From Thermococcus camini (GTDB taxonomy: Archaea > Methanobacteriota_B > Thermococci > Thermococcales > Thermococcaceae), in NCBI RefSeq assembly GCF_904067545.1, contig NZ_LR881183.1, forward strand, positions 686,277-750,276: a stretch of DNA of 64,000 bases, given 5' to 3'. Below, piece after piece: positions 54,401 to 62,833 of this stretch. The notes beneath the pieces were generated by a model. The model saw only the letters and a list, made by a program, of their open reading frames with translations. It was not told where the DNA came from and ran no database searches. Position numbers and translations under genes: made by a program. Numbering within the stretch: the first letter of the stretch is position 1; each line of letters begins with the position of its first letter.

Positions 54401-55126
54401 TCACTCCCGTTTAAGTTTTTGGTATTCATTGTAGTAATCACGCATCGTCAGGAACTCCGCTCCCTGGCGCCGGTAGTGGTCTATCAGCATTCCAAGCAGC
54501 TCAACGGCCCTGTCCCCGGTGTTGAACCTGCAGTCCCACCGGATTTTTTCCCTCTGCATGGGAACGAACTCCCAGGGGTGGGCGAAGTAAACCCTGGGTT
54601 CCTTCAGGCGGGGGTGGATAATCCGTTGAATCCTCCAGGGCAGTCTTATAACGGAGCTCGTGGTGGATGCCGGAACCTCAAGAACATCTCCAAAGAACCG
54701 CACACCCTCACGATAGCCCTTGTATGTTGCCTTGGATGAGTCAACCAGGATGTCGTTCATTTCCAGTATATCATAATAGTAATCCGGGAACTGCAGGTTG
54801 GGCGCGCGGAATGAAACAACTTCGCCGAACTCCCTCAGCACCTTCAGGGACTTCACGATAGCCCTTTCACCTTCTGCCCTACTGAGTCTGTCCAGCCGCT
54901 CGTGGTTGTAGTTGTGGCTTCCCAGCTCATGCCCCTCGTCTATAACCCGCTTCACGAGTTCTGGAAAGCGCCTTGCCATCTCCGCGGTGAAGAAGAACGT
55001 TGCCCTGACTTTCTTCTCGGCCATCAAATCCAGCAGCTTCGGAAGCCCTTCCTCCATGCCCCTCGTCGTCGTGAGGTACGGCGGGCAGTCGTGTTCAACG
55101 TCAAACGTTATTGAAACGAGCATCAT
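54401..55126 (-). CDS. Polysaccharide deacetylase family protein (CE4-like)
   Basis: The 241-residue NodB-fold protein has the carbohydrate esterase 4 motifs: TFDVEHD (catalytic base and metal Asp), HELGSHNYNHERL (two metal His in SHxxxH) and RAPN. It removes N-acetyl groups from amino sugars. The last metal-coordination motif is near VYFAHPWEF. No signal peptide, so it acts in the cytosol on a lipid- or nucleotide-linked sugar. It starts inside the stop of the glycosyltransferase gene (ATGATG). Confidence 0.88.
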   Translation of the reverse strand: MMLVSITFDVEHDCPPYLTTTRGMEEGLPKLLDLMAEKKVRATFFFTAEMARRFPELVKRVIDEGHELGSHNYNHERLDRLSRAEGERAIVKSLKVLREFGEVVSFRAPNLQFPDYYYDILEMNDILVDSSKATYKGYREGVRFFGDVLEVPASTTSSVIRLPWRIQRIIHPRLKEPRVYFAHPWEFVPMQREKIRWDCRFNTGDRAVELLGMLIDHYRRQGAEFLTMRDYYNEYQKLKRE

Positions 55127-56346
55127 CCCAGCCTCCTCATCAGCTTGTAGGGGAGGTACAGCCTGTCCACGTCAGAACCCACTTCAATCGTCATCCTGTA
55201 AACCCGGAGGAGCCTCTTGAGCACGACCTCCCACGAGAACTCCCTCCCTGCCCGCTCTCTGGCGGCCACTCCCATCTCCACAAGGAGTTCCGGTTCCTCG
55301 AAAACCCTGGCAAGGTTGTCCGCCATTCCCCCTTCACTCACTGCAAGCAGGCCCGTGATGCCGTGAAGGACCATGTCCGACAGCCCGCTCTCGTTCCGGC
55401 CAATGACGGGATTTCCAGTGGCCATGGCCTCAAGTCCCACAACCGGAAAGGCCTCCAGGATGCCGGGCATGAGAACTAAGTCGGCTGCCCAGTACAGCGG
55501 GAGAAGCCTTCCCCGCTCCATGAAATCGTACAGTTCGGTTATCTCCCCTATGCCAGTCTCCCGGAGGTTCTTCTCCAGCACAGGACGCATGGGGCCGTTG
55601 CCAACCATTATAAGCTTCACCTTGCTTTTCGGAATTCCGCTCCGCTTCAGCGCCTCCTTCACCATCACCGGTATCCTGTGGGCCTGCTTGCGCTCGGTCA
55701 TCCTCCCGAGGTACAGCACCACTATCTCGTCCCTCACCCCGAGGTCACTTCTGGCCCTCTCCCTTTCCTCCGGTTCCGGCGGGCGCCATTTCCTGACGTC
55801 TATCCCGTTGGGAACCACGACGACCGGACGCCCGTTGAGCTTATTCCCCAGCAGGTTCCTGGTATCTTCGGCTACTGGTGTACTGACGGCCACAAAAGTG
55901 TCTATCCGCTTGAGGTGGTGTCTGATGAATGGCCCCATCAGGAAGCCTAGGGAAGGCCTGCCGTAGAAGGAGTGGTTGGTGGCTATGACCGGGACGTCTC
56001 GAATTCCCCTCGATATTTTTGACACCGCCACTGCCAGGGGTGAGTATATGCTGTGGACGTGGGTTATATCAAAGCCGACCTTCTTGTAGAACTCGTTTAT
56101 CCTCCATAACTGTGAAAATCCCACGCTGGAGTGGTATTTGCGGAAGTAGAGCGTTGCGGGAAACCTGACAACGTGATAGGGAAAGCTGTCAATGTACGGC
56201 TTCATGTACCTGTAGTCGTGGGTCAGGACGTAGGGTTCGTGCCCCATGAGAACGAGGTTGCGGGCGAGTTCATCGATGTGTGATTCTATTCCCCCTATCT
56301 TCGGGTAGAACCAGTCGCTTGCTATTGCGATTTTAAGGCTTTCCAT
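55123..56346 (-). CDS. Glycosyltransferase family 4
   Basis: The 407-residue GT-B enzyme has the donor site pattern E-x7-E (GILEAFPVVGLEAM), the PIG-A-like N-terminus (SDWFYPKIGGIESHIDELAR) and VPNGIDVRKW. It is closest in look to PIG-A/GPI GlcNAc-transferases, which put GlcNAc on phosphatidylinositol. Since the next gene is a deacetylase, the pair recalls GPI or inositol-lipid glycan synthesis (GlcNAc transfer then deacetylation). Overlaps the membrane-protein gene upstream by 25 bp. Confidence 0.88.
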   Translation of the reverse strand: MESLKIAIASDWFYPKIGGIESHIDELARNLVLMGHEPYVLTHDYRYMKPYIDSFPYHVVRFPATLYFRKYHSSVGFSQLWRINEFYKKVGFDITHVHSIYSPLAVAVSKISRGIRDVPVIATNHSFYGRPSLGFLMGPFIRHHLKRIDTFVAVSTPVAEDTRNLLGNKLNGRPVVVVPNGIDVRKWRPPEPEERERARSDLGVRDEIVVLYLGRMTERKQAHRIPVMVKEALKRSGIPKSKVKLIMVGNGPMRPVLEKNLRETGIGEITELYDFMERGRLLPLYWAADLVLMPGILEAFPVVGLEAMATGNPVIGRNESGLSDMVLHGITGLLAVSEGGMADNLARVFEEPELLVEMGVAARERAGREFSWEVVLKRLLRVYRMTIEVGSDVDRLYLPYKLMRRLG

Positions 56347-57209
56347 ATTTCAACCCCTCCGGACGTCAGGAGAACCGCCAGTCCCACCAGACTGCTGGCA
56401 ACGTACGAGACAAAGCGCTCCAGGAGGGTTATTGAAACCGCGAGCGCCGTCGGGATGCCGAAGTACGTGAGTGTTCCAACGAGGCCCCCCTCGATTATTC
56501 CCACACCTCCGGGGGTGAAGGCGACGAGGCCAAACAGCAGGTTGGCTATTGAGATAACCGCTATGAAGCTCCACGCCAGGTTGAGGCCAAAGGCGAGGGC
56601 TATGAGTTTCAATCTGACGACATCGAGGAGCCACACGGTGGAGCTGAGCAGTACCGCAGCCATGTTGAGGCTGTGCATGCTCCTGAGTGCAGTTATCCTT
56701 TTCATCTCGTCATCGGTCACGGGGGTTCGGAAAAGCCTGAGCGAGAGCCTCACGAAGGCATCCCACTTAATCCATACCAGGATCACGCCGGCTATACCGA
56801 GGATTATGAACGGGAGGGGTTCCCCGGATGAGAAGTAGGTCATACCAACTAGGAACAGGGCGAATATGGGGATGGTTTCCAGTATGCGCTCGTAGACTAT
56901 GCTGACCGCGGAAACTCCCGTGGGGATGTTGGCCCTTTTGGAAACCCATGCCATTCTGAGCAGTTCTCCTCCGCTCCTGCTCATTGGGGTGACGTTGTTC
57001 ATGAAAATCGAAGCTAGGATAGCCTTGATGAGCTCATGCAGGGGTGCGTCTCTACCGACGCCCCTCAGGACGAGCTTCCAGCGGATACCGTAGAGAACGA
57101 CGCTCACGTAGTACGTGAGAAAGGCTAAGATGAGGTACTTGAGGGACGCGCTAACGACCACTGAAAAATACTGCTGCGCCGACGTTGCGATACTCTCCAG
57201 CATAGTCAT
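56322..57209 (-). CDS. Lysylphosphatidylglycerol synthase-type (YbhN/UPF0104) membrane protein
   Basis: The 295-residue protein has about eight spans and matches the UPF0104/YbhN flippase-like family: FMNNVTPMSRSGGELLRM and the FTPGGVGIIEGGLVG motif near the C-terminus. In other systems such proteins move or modify lipids. Here it is the first gene of an operon with a GT4 glycosyltransferase and a deacetylase, so it may move the glycolipid they make. ATG 57209 or 57203 starts it. Confidence 0.88.
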   Translation of the reverse strand: MTMLESIATSAQQYFSVVVSASLKYLILAFLTYYVSVVLYGIRWKLVLRGVGRDAPLHELIKAILASIFMNNVTPMSRSGGELLRMAWVSKRANIPTGVSAVSIVYERILETIPIFALFLVGMTYFSSGEPLPFIILGIAGVILVWIKWDAFVRLSLRLFRTPVTDDEMKRITALRSMHSLNMAAVLLSSTVWLLDVVRLKLIALAFGLNLAWSFIAVISIANLLFGLVAFTPGGVGIIEGGLVGTLTYFGIPTALAVSITLLERFVSYVASSLVGLAVLLTSGGVEIWKALKSQ

Positions 57210-57243
57210 GACCTACCTTAAGTCGGCCCAGGATTTTAAAACG

Positions 57244-58209
57244 TTATCGGAACATCTCTCTATACGTTCCTTTTGCTCCCCGGCCAAGGTGTTCCCAGCC
57301 TAGAACTGGCATCTCCTGTCTTTTTCCGTCGGTGGTAATGTACACACCGTCCCCTCTCTCGACCCGTCCTATCACGGTGAACTCCATCCGGAGATCATCT
57401 GCCCTCCCCTCGGGTACCGTGAAAACGAGTTCGAACTCCTCCCCGCTCGCGAGGGCAATTTCAATTGGATCCAGCCCAAGGGCCTCGGCCACTTCCCTGA
57501 CCTCCCCCCTGATCGGCAGCTTCCGGGCATCGATCTCTATCCTCACACCGCTCATCCCTGCCAGTAGGTGCAGTTCTTTACTCAGGCCGTCGCTTATGTC
57601 TATTGCTCCGTTTGCAATCCTGCTCAGTTCGATTCCCTCGCGAACCCTTGCCCGGGGTTCAAGAAGCTTTTCATAGAGCGCTTTTTTTGTGGAAGGGGGA
57701 ACGTTGAGCCCGTGCTTCCAGACGAGAAGTCCCGCCAGAGCCCGGCCAATGTCCCCCGTGACACATACCAGGTCTCCCGGCCTCGCCCCGCTCCTCGTGA
57801 GAAGTCTCTTCGTCCTTCCAAGGGCGATTCCGTCTATTATCAAATCGTCCGCTTCGTTCGTATCGGCGCTGAGAACTGGGACTTCATAAAACTCAAGGGC
57901 CTTTCCTATCCCCTCCGCAATGCCCTCGAGATAGTCCATCTCAATATCCCGCGGAACACCCAATGAGAAGAGAAATCCCAGGGGTTTCGCTCCCATAGCA
58001 GCAACGTCGCTCACGTTCATGGTGACTATCTTGAAGCCTACCTGCTTGGGCGTCATTATATCCGGCACGTCCGTTTTTCTCACCAGCATGTCGTTGGTTG
58101 CTACCAGCCATTCGTCCCCAAGCTTAATTGCCCCGGCGTCGTCCCCCAGAGATAAATCGCCCTGAATCCCGAGGTGCCTCGTAAAGAGCTCGATTATCTC
58201 CCTCTCCAC
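57244..58209 (-). CDS. thiL: Thiamine-monophosphate kinase
   Basis: Phosphorylates thiamine monophosphate to the diphosphate cofactor. The 321 residues of the PurM/ThiL superfamily have SLGDDAGAI, the MNVSDVAAMGAKPLGFLF segment and GAIDISDGLSKEL, which bind metal and substrate. The C-terminal domain includes the ASGEEFELVF strand. Start is GTG 58209 after GAGGGAT. It is followed by the glycan operon on the same strand but with 35 bp and a promoter-like gap. Confidence 0.93.
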   Translation of the reverse strand: MEREIIELFTRHLGIQGDLSLGDDAGAIKLGDEWLVATNDMLVRKTDVPDIMTPKQVGFKIVTMNVSDVAAMGAKPLGFLFSLGVPRDIEMDYLEGIAEGIGKALEFYEVPVLSADTNEADDLIIDGIALGRTKRLLTRSGARPGDLVCVTGDIGRALAGLLVWKHGLNVPPSTKKALYEKLLEPRARVREGIELSRIANGAIDISDGLSKELHLLAGMSGVRIEIDARKLPIRGEVREVAEALGLDPIEIALASGEEFELVFTVPEGRADDLRMEFTVIGRVERGDGVYITTDGKRQEMPVLGWEHLGRGAKGTYREMFR

Positions 58210-58297
58210 CTTTATCCCTCACTCCCAGTTGGGCCATTGAATTTAAAGCCTTCGCCAAGCTTTTATGCTCTTCCGCAAATCCAAATCAGTGGTGGAG

Positions 58298-59281
58298 ATG
58301 AGGGAGCTGAGGTACAATCCCCTGACCGGTCAGTGGGTCATGGTCTCCGCGGTGAGGAGGAAACGCCCGTGGCGACCGAAGAACTTCTGCCCTTTCTGCC
58401 CAGGAGAAGAGGAGACCGGCTACGGCTGGGAGGTTCTCCTCCTTCCGAACAGGTTCCCCATGCTGTCCTTCGATGCCCCCAGGCCCGAGCGAGGTGGGTT
58501 TTACAGGAAGGCACGGGCTCTCGGCCAGTGCAGCGTGATAGTTGAAACGCCTGAGCACGACGTCAAAGACCTCGACGGGCTTTCCCTCGACGCCATGACC
58601 CGGGTTGTTGAATTATGGAAAAATATAACCGCAGAACTGAAGAAGAATCCTGGAATTGCCTACGTCTCGATCTTTAGAAACAAGGGCGAGGAGATAGGTG
58701 TTAGCCTAACCCATCCCCACGGCCAGCTCTACGCGATGCCGTTTATACCCCTCAAGGTTCGCCTCAAAATCGAGAACTCGAGGAGCCACTTTAGACGCAC
58801 CGGCGAGTGCCTCTTCTGCAGGATTCTAAGAGAAGAGATGGAGGGTGAGAGGGCAATCTACGAGAACAGAAGCTTTGCAGTCTTTCTACCCTTCTTCGCG
58901 AACTGGCCCTTTGAGATCCATATCTATCCTAAAAGGCACGTTCAGTGGCTCACCCAGCTGGCGGAGGAAGAGCTCATGGATTTGGCCGACGCTCTCAGAA
59001 CTGCGACAGGAACCCTTAACACTGTCCTGGAGAGGGACATGCCGTACACCATGATGGTCTATCAGGCACCGTTCAAGGGGAGTTACGATTTCTACCACCT
59101 CCACATCGAGTTCTACCCAATCCTGAGGGACAACGGGAAAATCAAGTACGCCGCAGGGATAGAGATGGGAACCTGGGATTTCACCTACGATGGAGTTCCA
59201 GAGGAGAATGCGGAGAAGCTTAGAAAAGCGTGCAGAAAGGTGGTAAAAAGAATAGATGCCAAGGGTAGGTGCTTCACTTAG
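58298..59281 (+). CDS. galT: Galactose-1-phosphate uridylyltransferase
   Basis: The 327-residue HIT-superfamily enzyme has zinc ligands in NFCPFCPG and the catalytic His in THPHGQLYAM, with a second FYHLHIEFYP motif. It swaps UMP between glucose and galactose phosphates. TATA box at about 58258-58266 puts the transcript start next to the GTG/ATG cluster, so it may be leaderless. Start ATG 58298 matches the family N-terminus MRELRYNPLTGQW; GTG 58289 is possible. Codons near 58608-58660 are unusually AT-rich. Confidence 0.92.
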   Translation: MRELRYNPLTGQWVMVSAVRRKRPWRPKNFCPFCPGEEETGYGWEVLLLPNRFPMLSFDAPRPERGGFYRKARALGQCSVIVETPEHDVKDLDGLSLDAMTRVVELWKNITAELKKNPGIAYVSIFRNKGEEIGVSLTHPHGQLYAMPFIPLKVRLKIENSRSHFRRTGECLFCRILREEMEGERAIYENRSFAVFLPFFANWPFEIHIYPKRHVQWLTQLAEEELMDLADALRTATGTLNTVLERDMPYTMMVYQAPFKGSYDFYHLHIEFYPILRDNGKIKYAAGIEMGTWDFTYDGVPEENAEKLRKACRKVVKRIDAKGRCFT

Positions 59282-60536
59282 GCCGTAGGAACTTCATGAG
59301 GCTCGTCTGCCTCGGCTGGTATTCCTCCTTTGGAACCTCAACCTCAATGGCTTCGAGGTCTTCTATTCCGGCCTTTCTTATCTCCTCTGGCAATCTTATC
59401 TCGCCGTATTTTCCTCCACCTCCTGGGATTACTATCAGCTTGCCCTCCCTGTAGGCCCATACCGCCTTTGCGACCTCCTCGTGAACCTCCGCCAGACTCT
59501 CAAGAGGGACATCGACGAGAACCCTTATCTCGCTCCTGAACTCCTTCAAAAAGCGCTCCCAGATTACGCGAACTGCCTTCGTCTCAACTCCTTTCCCTAT
59601 CACCATCGCGATTATCTCAGCGAGCGGAGCCAGGTGGAGGTAGGGCGGCCTGTCCTCTGGCCTCTCCTCAGTGTCGGCCAGCTCAAGGATTCTGTCGTGA
59701 ACGCCCTTCTTTATCCTGCCCCCGCATTTTGGGCACTTCCACCTAAAAGCTCTGGCCTCCTCCAGAGAATATTTCGTATAACAGCGGGAGCATGCGGTAA
59801 GGTGGTACTTACCAAGACGGGGGTCAAGGCCGGCGTTGAGGACGATTTTTCTCCCCCCGCGCTTCAAAATGGCCTTCCGTATCTCCTCGAAGGTGACCTC
59901 TTTAACCTCAAAGCGGTTGAACTCCCTCCCGAGGCGGTGGGGCATCGGTGAGTGAGCGTCGCTGTTGCTGAGGTAAGTCAGCGGGTGGTGGGCTTTTATC
60001 CTATCGGCCATCTCGCTGTCTGCAGAGAGGCCCAGCTCAAGAAAATGAATTTTAGCGTTTCCATAGGCCTCCTTCAGGCTGTCGTACTCCTTGTAGAGGC
60101 TCGTCCACGGGGTAAAAGCGTGTGCGGGCCCTATTAGAATTCCCAACTCGTTCGCCATCTCGGCTATCTCCGCCGCGGAAAGGCCAACCCTCGGTCTCCC
60201 TTCGGTCTCTATGTCGCCAGAGTACTTTTTCAGCTCCTTCCTCATCTCCCGGACGGCCGAGATGCTTGGGAAGATAAGGACGTGGTGAACGCGCCGGTTA
60301 TCCTCAATCTCGGCTGTGAGGATGAAGCGAATCCCGTTCCTCTCGTAGGTCCCCTCGTCCACCTTTTCGGTGTACCTCAGCAGCTCCCCTTCCCACCTCG
60401 GGTTGAGTATGTCGCCGGTTCCGACTACGCCGAGGCCCTTGAACCTGGCGTTCTCGGCGAGATTGGGGATGGTCATGGCTTTCGAGACGGCCTTGGAGTA
60501 GCGCGAGTGTATGTGAAGGTCGGCATCAACCTGCAT
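59274..60536 (-). CDS. Endonuclease Q
   Basis: The 420-residue DNA repair endonuclease of Thermococcales and a few bacteria cuts 5' to deaminated bases (uracil, hypoxanthine) and AP sites. The N-terminal PHP domain has metal-binding motifs ADLHIHSRYS, GVVGTGD, PAHAFTPW and LSNSDAHSP. A zinc finger CSRC...CPKC lies near 250-275, followed by a helical C-terminal domain and a PIP-like tail QTSLMKFL, a PCNA-binding motif. Length matches EndoQ (TIGR00375). Converges on galT with an 8-bp overlap. Confidence 0.92.
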   Translation of the reverse strand: MQVDADLHIHSRYSKAVSKAMTIPNLAENARFKGLGVVGTGDILNPRWEGELLRYTEKVDEGTYERNGIRFILTAEIEDNRRVHHVLIFPSISAVREMRKELKKYSGDIETEGRPRVGLSAAEIAEMANELGILIGPAHAFTPWTSLYKEYDSLKEAYGNAKIHFLELGLSADSEMADRIKAHHPLTYLSNSDAHSPMPHRLGREFNRFEVKEVTFEEIRKAILKRGGRKIVLNAGLDPRLGKYHLTACSRCYTKYSLEEARAFRWKCPKCGGRIKKGVHDRILELADTEERPEDRPPYLHLAPLAEIIAMVIGKGVETKAVRVIWERFLKEFRSEIRVLVDVPLESLAEVHEEVAKAVWAYREGKLIVIPGGGGKYGEIRLPEEIRKAGIEDLEAIEVEVPKEEYQPRQTSLMKFLRPK

Positions 60537-60545
60537 GAAACCACC

Positions 60546-62273
60546 TCAGTCTATGTACATTCCCTCCAGGCCGCGGTAGTAGGCGCGGTATATGTCCCTT
60601 TTGGTCACAACACCAATGAGTTTTGGGTCCTCCTCTGAGCGAACCACGGGGAGCAAGTTTAGGTCGTACTCCATAAGCTTTTCAAAGGCATCCTCCGCTG
60701 TCTCTGTTGGGTATGTGACTGTGAAGGGCCTTGATTTCAGGAACCTCTCGACCCTGATTCTCTTCAGCGAAGTCGGCTTTTTCAGGATGTCCTTTATTCC
60801 CACAACTCCGATTACATTCATATCGTCATCGACAACGGGGAAGCAGTCGTGGGCGGTCTCGCTTATGAGGTGCTCAACATCGAGAAGCGTCGCGTCTTTG
60901 TGGACGTAAACCGGCTCCCTCGTCATTATTTCCCCGACGGAGATGGTCTCGAGTATGACCGGTTTGCCCGTCGTTACATGGTAGCCCTTTCTGATGAGCT
61001 TGAGGGTGTAGATGGACTCCCCCTTGAGGAAGAACCTGGCCGTTAGGAAGCCTATGGTCGCGGAGGTCATCACCGCGGGCAGAACGGCGTAGCTCCTCGT
61101 CAGCTCCGTGACCATGAGTATCTGGGTTAGCGGTGCCTGGGTCATGCCGCTGAAAAAGGCCGCCATTCCGGCCAGGGCATAGACGGCCGGGTTTGCGTCG
61201 AGAGCTGGGAGGAGAGTTTTTACAATCTCCCCAAAGGCGGCCCCAAACATGGTTCCGATGTAGAGGCTCGGGGCAAAAACTCCACCGCTCTGACCGGAGC
61301 CGATAGTCAGAGCAGTGGCGAGCATCTTAACCAGTCCGAGGACGATGAGAAGCCCTATCGCCAGCTCTCCGTAGAAGGCCATCCTCATGCCCTCGTAGCC
61401 TATCCCGAATATTCCGTAGATGGGAAACAGCATTCCAAGAACGCCGACTCCGAAGCCGCCCATCGCGGGTTTTATGACTTCGGGCACGTTGGCCTTCGAG
61501 AACCCATCAACTACACGGTAGAGGAACCGCGCGTAGAATGCCGCCAGGAGGCCGAGGCTTAACCCAAGGAGAAAGAACAGGGGAAGCTCTGGAAGCGTGT
61601 GCCCGATGTTACCGGGTATCTCTATCTCGACGGCCTTTTTAAGAACCGCCAGGGTTACCGCGTTGCCCGTTACGGCCGCTATGAATATCGGAACAAGGTT
61701 TATCGAAAAAGCTCCCATATAGACGACCTCAAGGGCGAACATCGCCCCCGCGAGCGGGGTGTTGAAGGTGCCGGCTATACCTGCTGCCAGACCGCAGGTG
61801 ACCAGGAGCTTTTTCATTTCCTTTGAGAGATTGAACCGGCGCGCGAGGATGGAGGTCAGAGAAGCCCCGATGAATCCTATCGGTCCCTCACGTCCCACGC
61901 TGCCGCCGGAGCCTATGGTTATCGCCGTGGCTATAGTCTTCAGAACCGCGAACTTTCCGGGGATGTTGCCGCCCTTGAATATGACGGCCTCTATGACCTC
62001 CGGGATGCCGTTCCCCTTAATCTCGGGACACTTGATGACAAAGAGCGTGACCACCAACGCGCCGAGCGTTGGCAGGAGTATGCAACCGATATTAAAGCTT
62101 CCCACCTCGTAGGAAACCCGGGGGAGAAGCCACTCGAAGAAAAACCTGTGAACCACTCCTATGAATACCCTAAAGACTATCGCCCCCAAACCGCCCACCA
62201 GGCCGGCCAGAATGGAGAAGGCCATTACTATGCCCCATTTCCTGAGGTACGCCCCGTCTCCTGAGGTCATCAA
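60546..62273 (-). CDS. ClC-family chloride channel/transporter with two CBS domains
   Basis: The 575-residue protein has a ClC membrane domain (about 1-440) and two CBS domains (about 455-575) for nucleotide regulation. Anion motifs: GNGIPE (normally GSGIPE), GREGP with the gating Glu E129, and GSGQSGGVFAPSL. The position of the ClC-ec1 proton glutamate (E203) is Val in FALEVV, as in channels. Start ATG 62273 or 62270. A TATA box at about 62290-62300 leaves hardly any leader, so it may be leaderless. EndoQ follows. Confidence 0.93.
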   Translation of the reverse strand: MMTSGDGAYLRKWGIVMAFSILAGLVGGLGAIVFRVFIGVVHRFFFEWLLPRVSYEVGSFNIGCILLPTLGALVVTLFVIKCPEIKGNGIPEVIEAVIFKGGNIPGKFAVLKTIATAITIGSGGSVGREGPIGFIGASLTSILARRFNLSKEMKKLLVTCGLAAGIAGTFNTPLAGAMFALEVVYMGAFSINLVPIFIAAVTGNAVTLAVLKKAVEIEIPGNIGHTLPELPLFFLLGLSLGLLAAFYARFLYRVVDGFSKANVPEVIKPAMGGFGVGVLGMLFPIYGIFGIGYEGMRMAFYGELAIGLLIVLGLVKMLATALTIGSGQSGGVFAPSLYIGTMFGAAFGEIVKTLLPALDANPAVYALAGMAAFFSGMTQAPLTQILMVTELTRSYAVLPAVMTSATIGFLTARFFLKGESIYTLKLIRKGYHVTTGKPVILETISVGEIMTREPVYVHKDATLLDVEHLISETAHDCFPVVDDDMNVIGVVGIKDILKKPTSLKRIRVERFLKSRPFTVTYPTETAEDAFEKLMEYDLNLLPVVRSEEDPKLIGVVTKRDIYRAYYRGLEGMYID

Positions 62274-62345
62274 ATGGGGGTTGACGTCCCAAATAAAAAG
62301 CTTAAGCTTTTATACCTCCTTCCCGAACCTCCACCGGTGGAAACT
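62274..62345. promoter_or_regulatory. Divergent promoter region of the ClC gene and the small acidic-protein gene
   Basis: Shared AT-rich stretch with AAGCTTAAGCTT-like symmetry near 62299-62310. CTTTTTATTT (minus strand, about 62290-62300) would serve the ClC gene; GCTTTTATAC (about 62306-62315) lies about 30 nt before the plus-strand ATG. The two TATA boxes lie side by side. Confidence 0.45.
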
Positions 62346-62813
62346 ATGAAGGTTGAAGGATTCGTTGCTTCCCTTAGAAACGCCGAGACAATCGGCGGGC
62401 TGTTTAAGATACTCGCGGAGAAAGGGCCAATCGTCGAGCTCGACGGGAAGAGGTTTCTCATCGTCGTTGAGGGTGACTTCGGGGGCAGAAAGTTCTGGAC
62501 CGAGATAAACGGCGAGAAGGCCAACCAGGCTTTGGGTGATGCGATGCTCAACTCCTCAAGCTTCCCATTCAAGTGCAAACGCCCCTACACCGGCGGAAAC
62601 GTCATCTTCGTGGAGTTCGATGACATCGAGGTTGAAGAGTTCCTCGTTGCGTACCGCGACCCCGAATACGGCATCTTCTACCGTGTCAGGAACGGAGGGG
62701 CTGAGGAGATAACAAAGGAAGAATACGAGAAACTGCTTCCCGAGATGCCCGAGTTCAAAATAAAGTCCATGAGCGAGGAGGAAATGAGCGCCATGGGGGC
62801 GTTCTTCGGCTGA
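62346..62813 (+). CDS. Conserved hypothetical acidic protein
   Basis: The 155-residue soluble protein of Thermococcales type has a mixed alpha/beta body (GGLFKILAEKGPIVEL, RFLIVVEGDFGGRKFWTEI) and a strongly acidic C-terminal end (MSEEEMSAMGAFFG). No motif or family recognised. Start ATG 62346 follows GGTGG; the earlier frame to 62274 lies within the promoter. It is divergent from the ClC gene. Confidence 0.75.
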   Translation: MKVEGFVASLRNAETIGGLFKILAEKGPIVELDGKRFLIVVEGDFGGRKFWTEINGEKANQALGDAMLNSSSFPFKCKRPYTGGNVIFVEFDDIEVEEFLVAYRDPEYGIFYRVRNGGAEEITKEEYEKLLPEMPEFKIKSMSEEEMSAMGAFFG

Positions 62814-62833
62814 GGCAGAAAAGAGAAAAAGGC

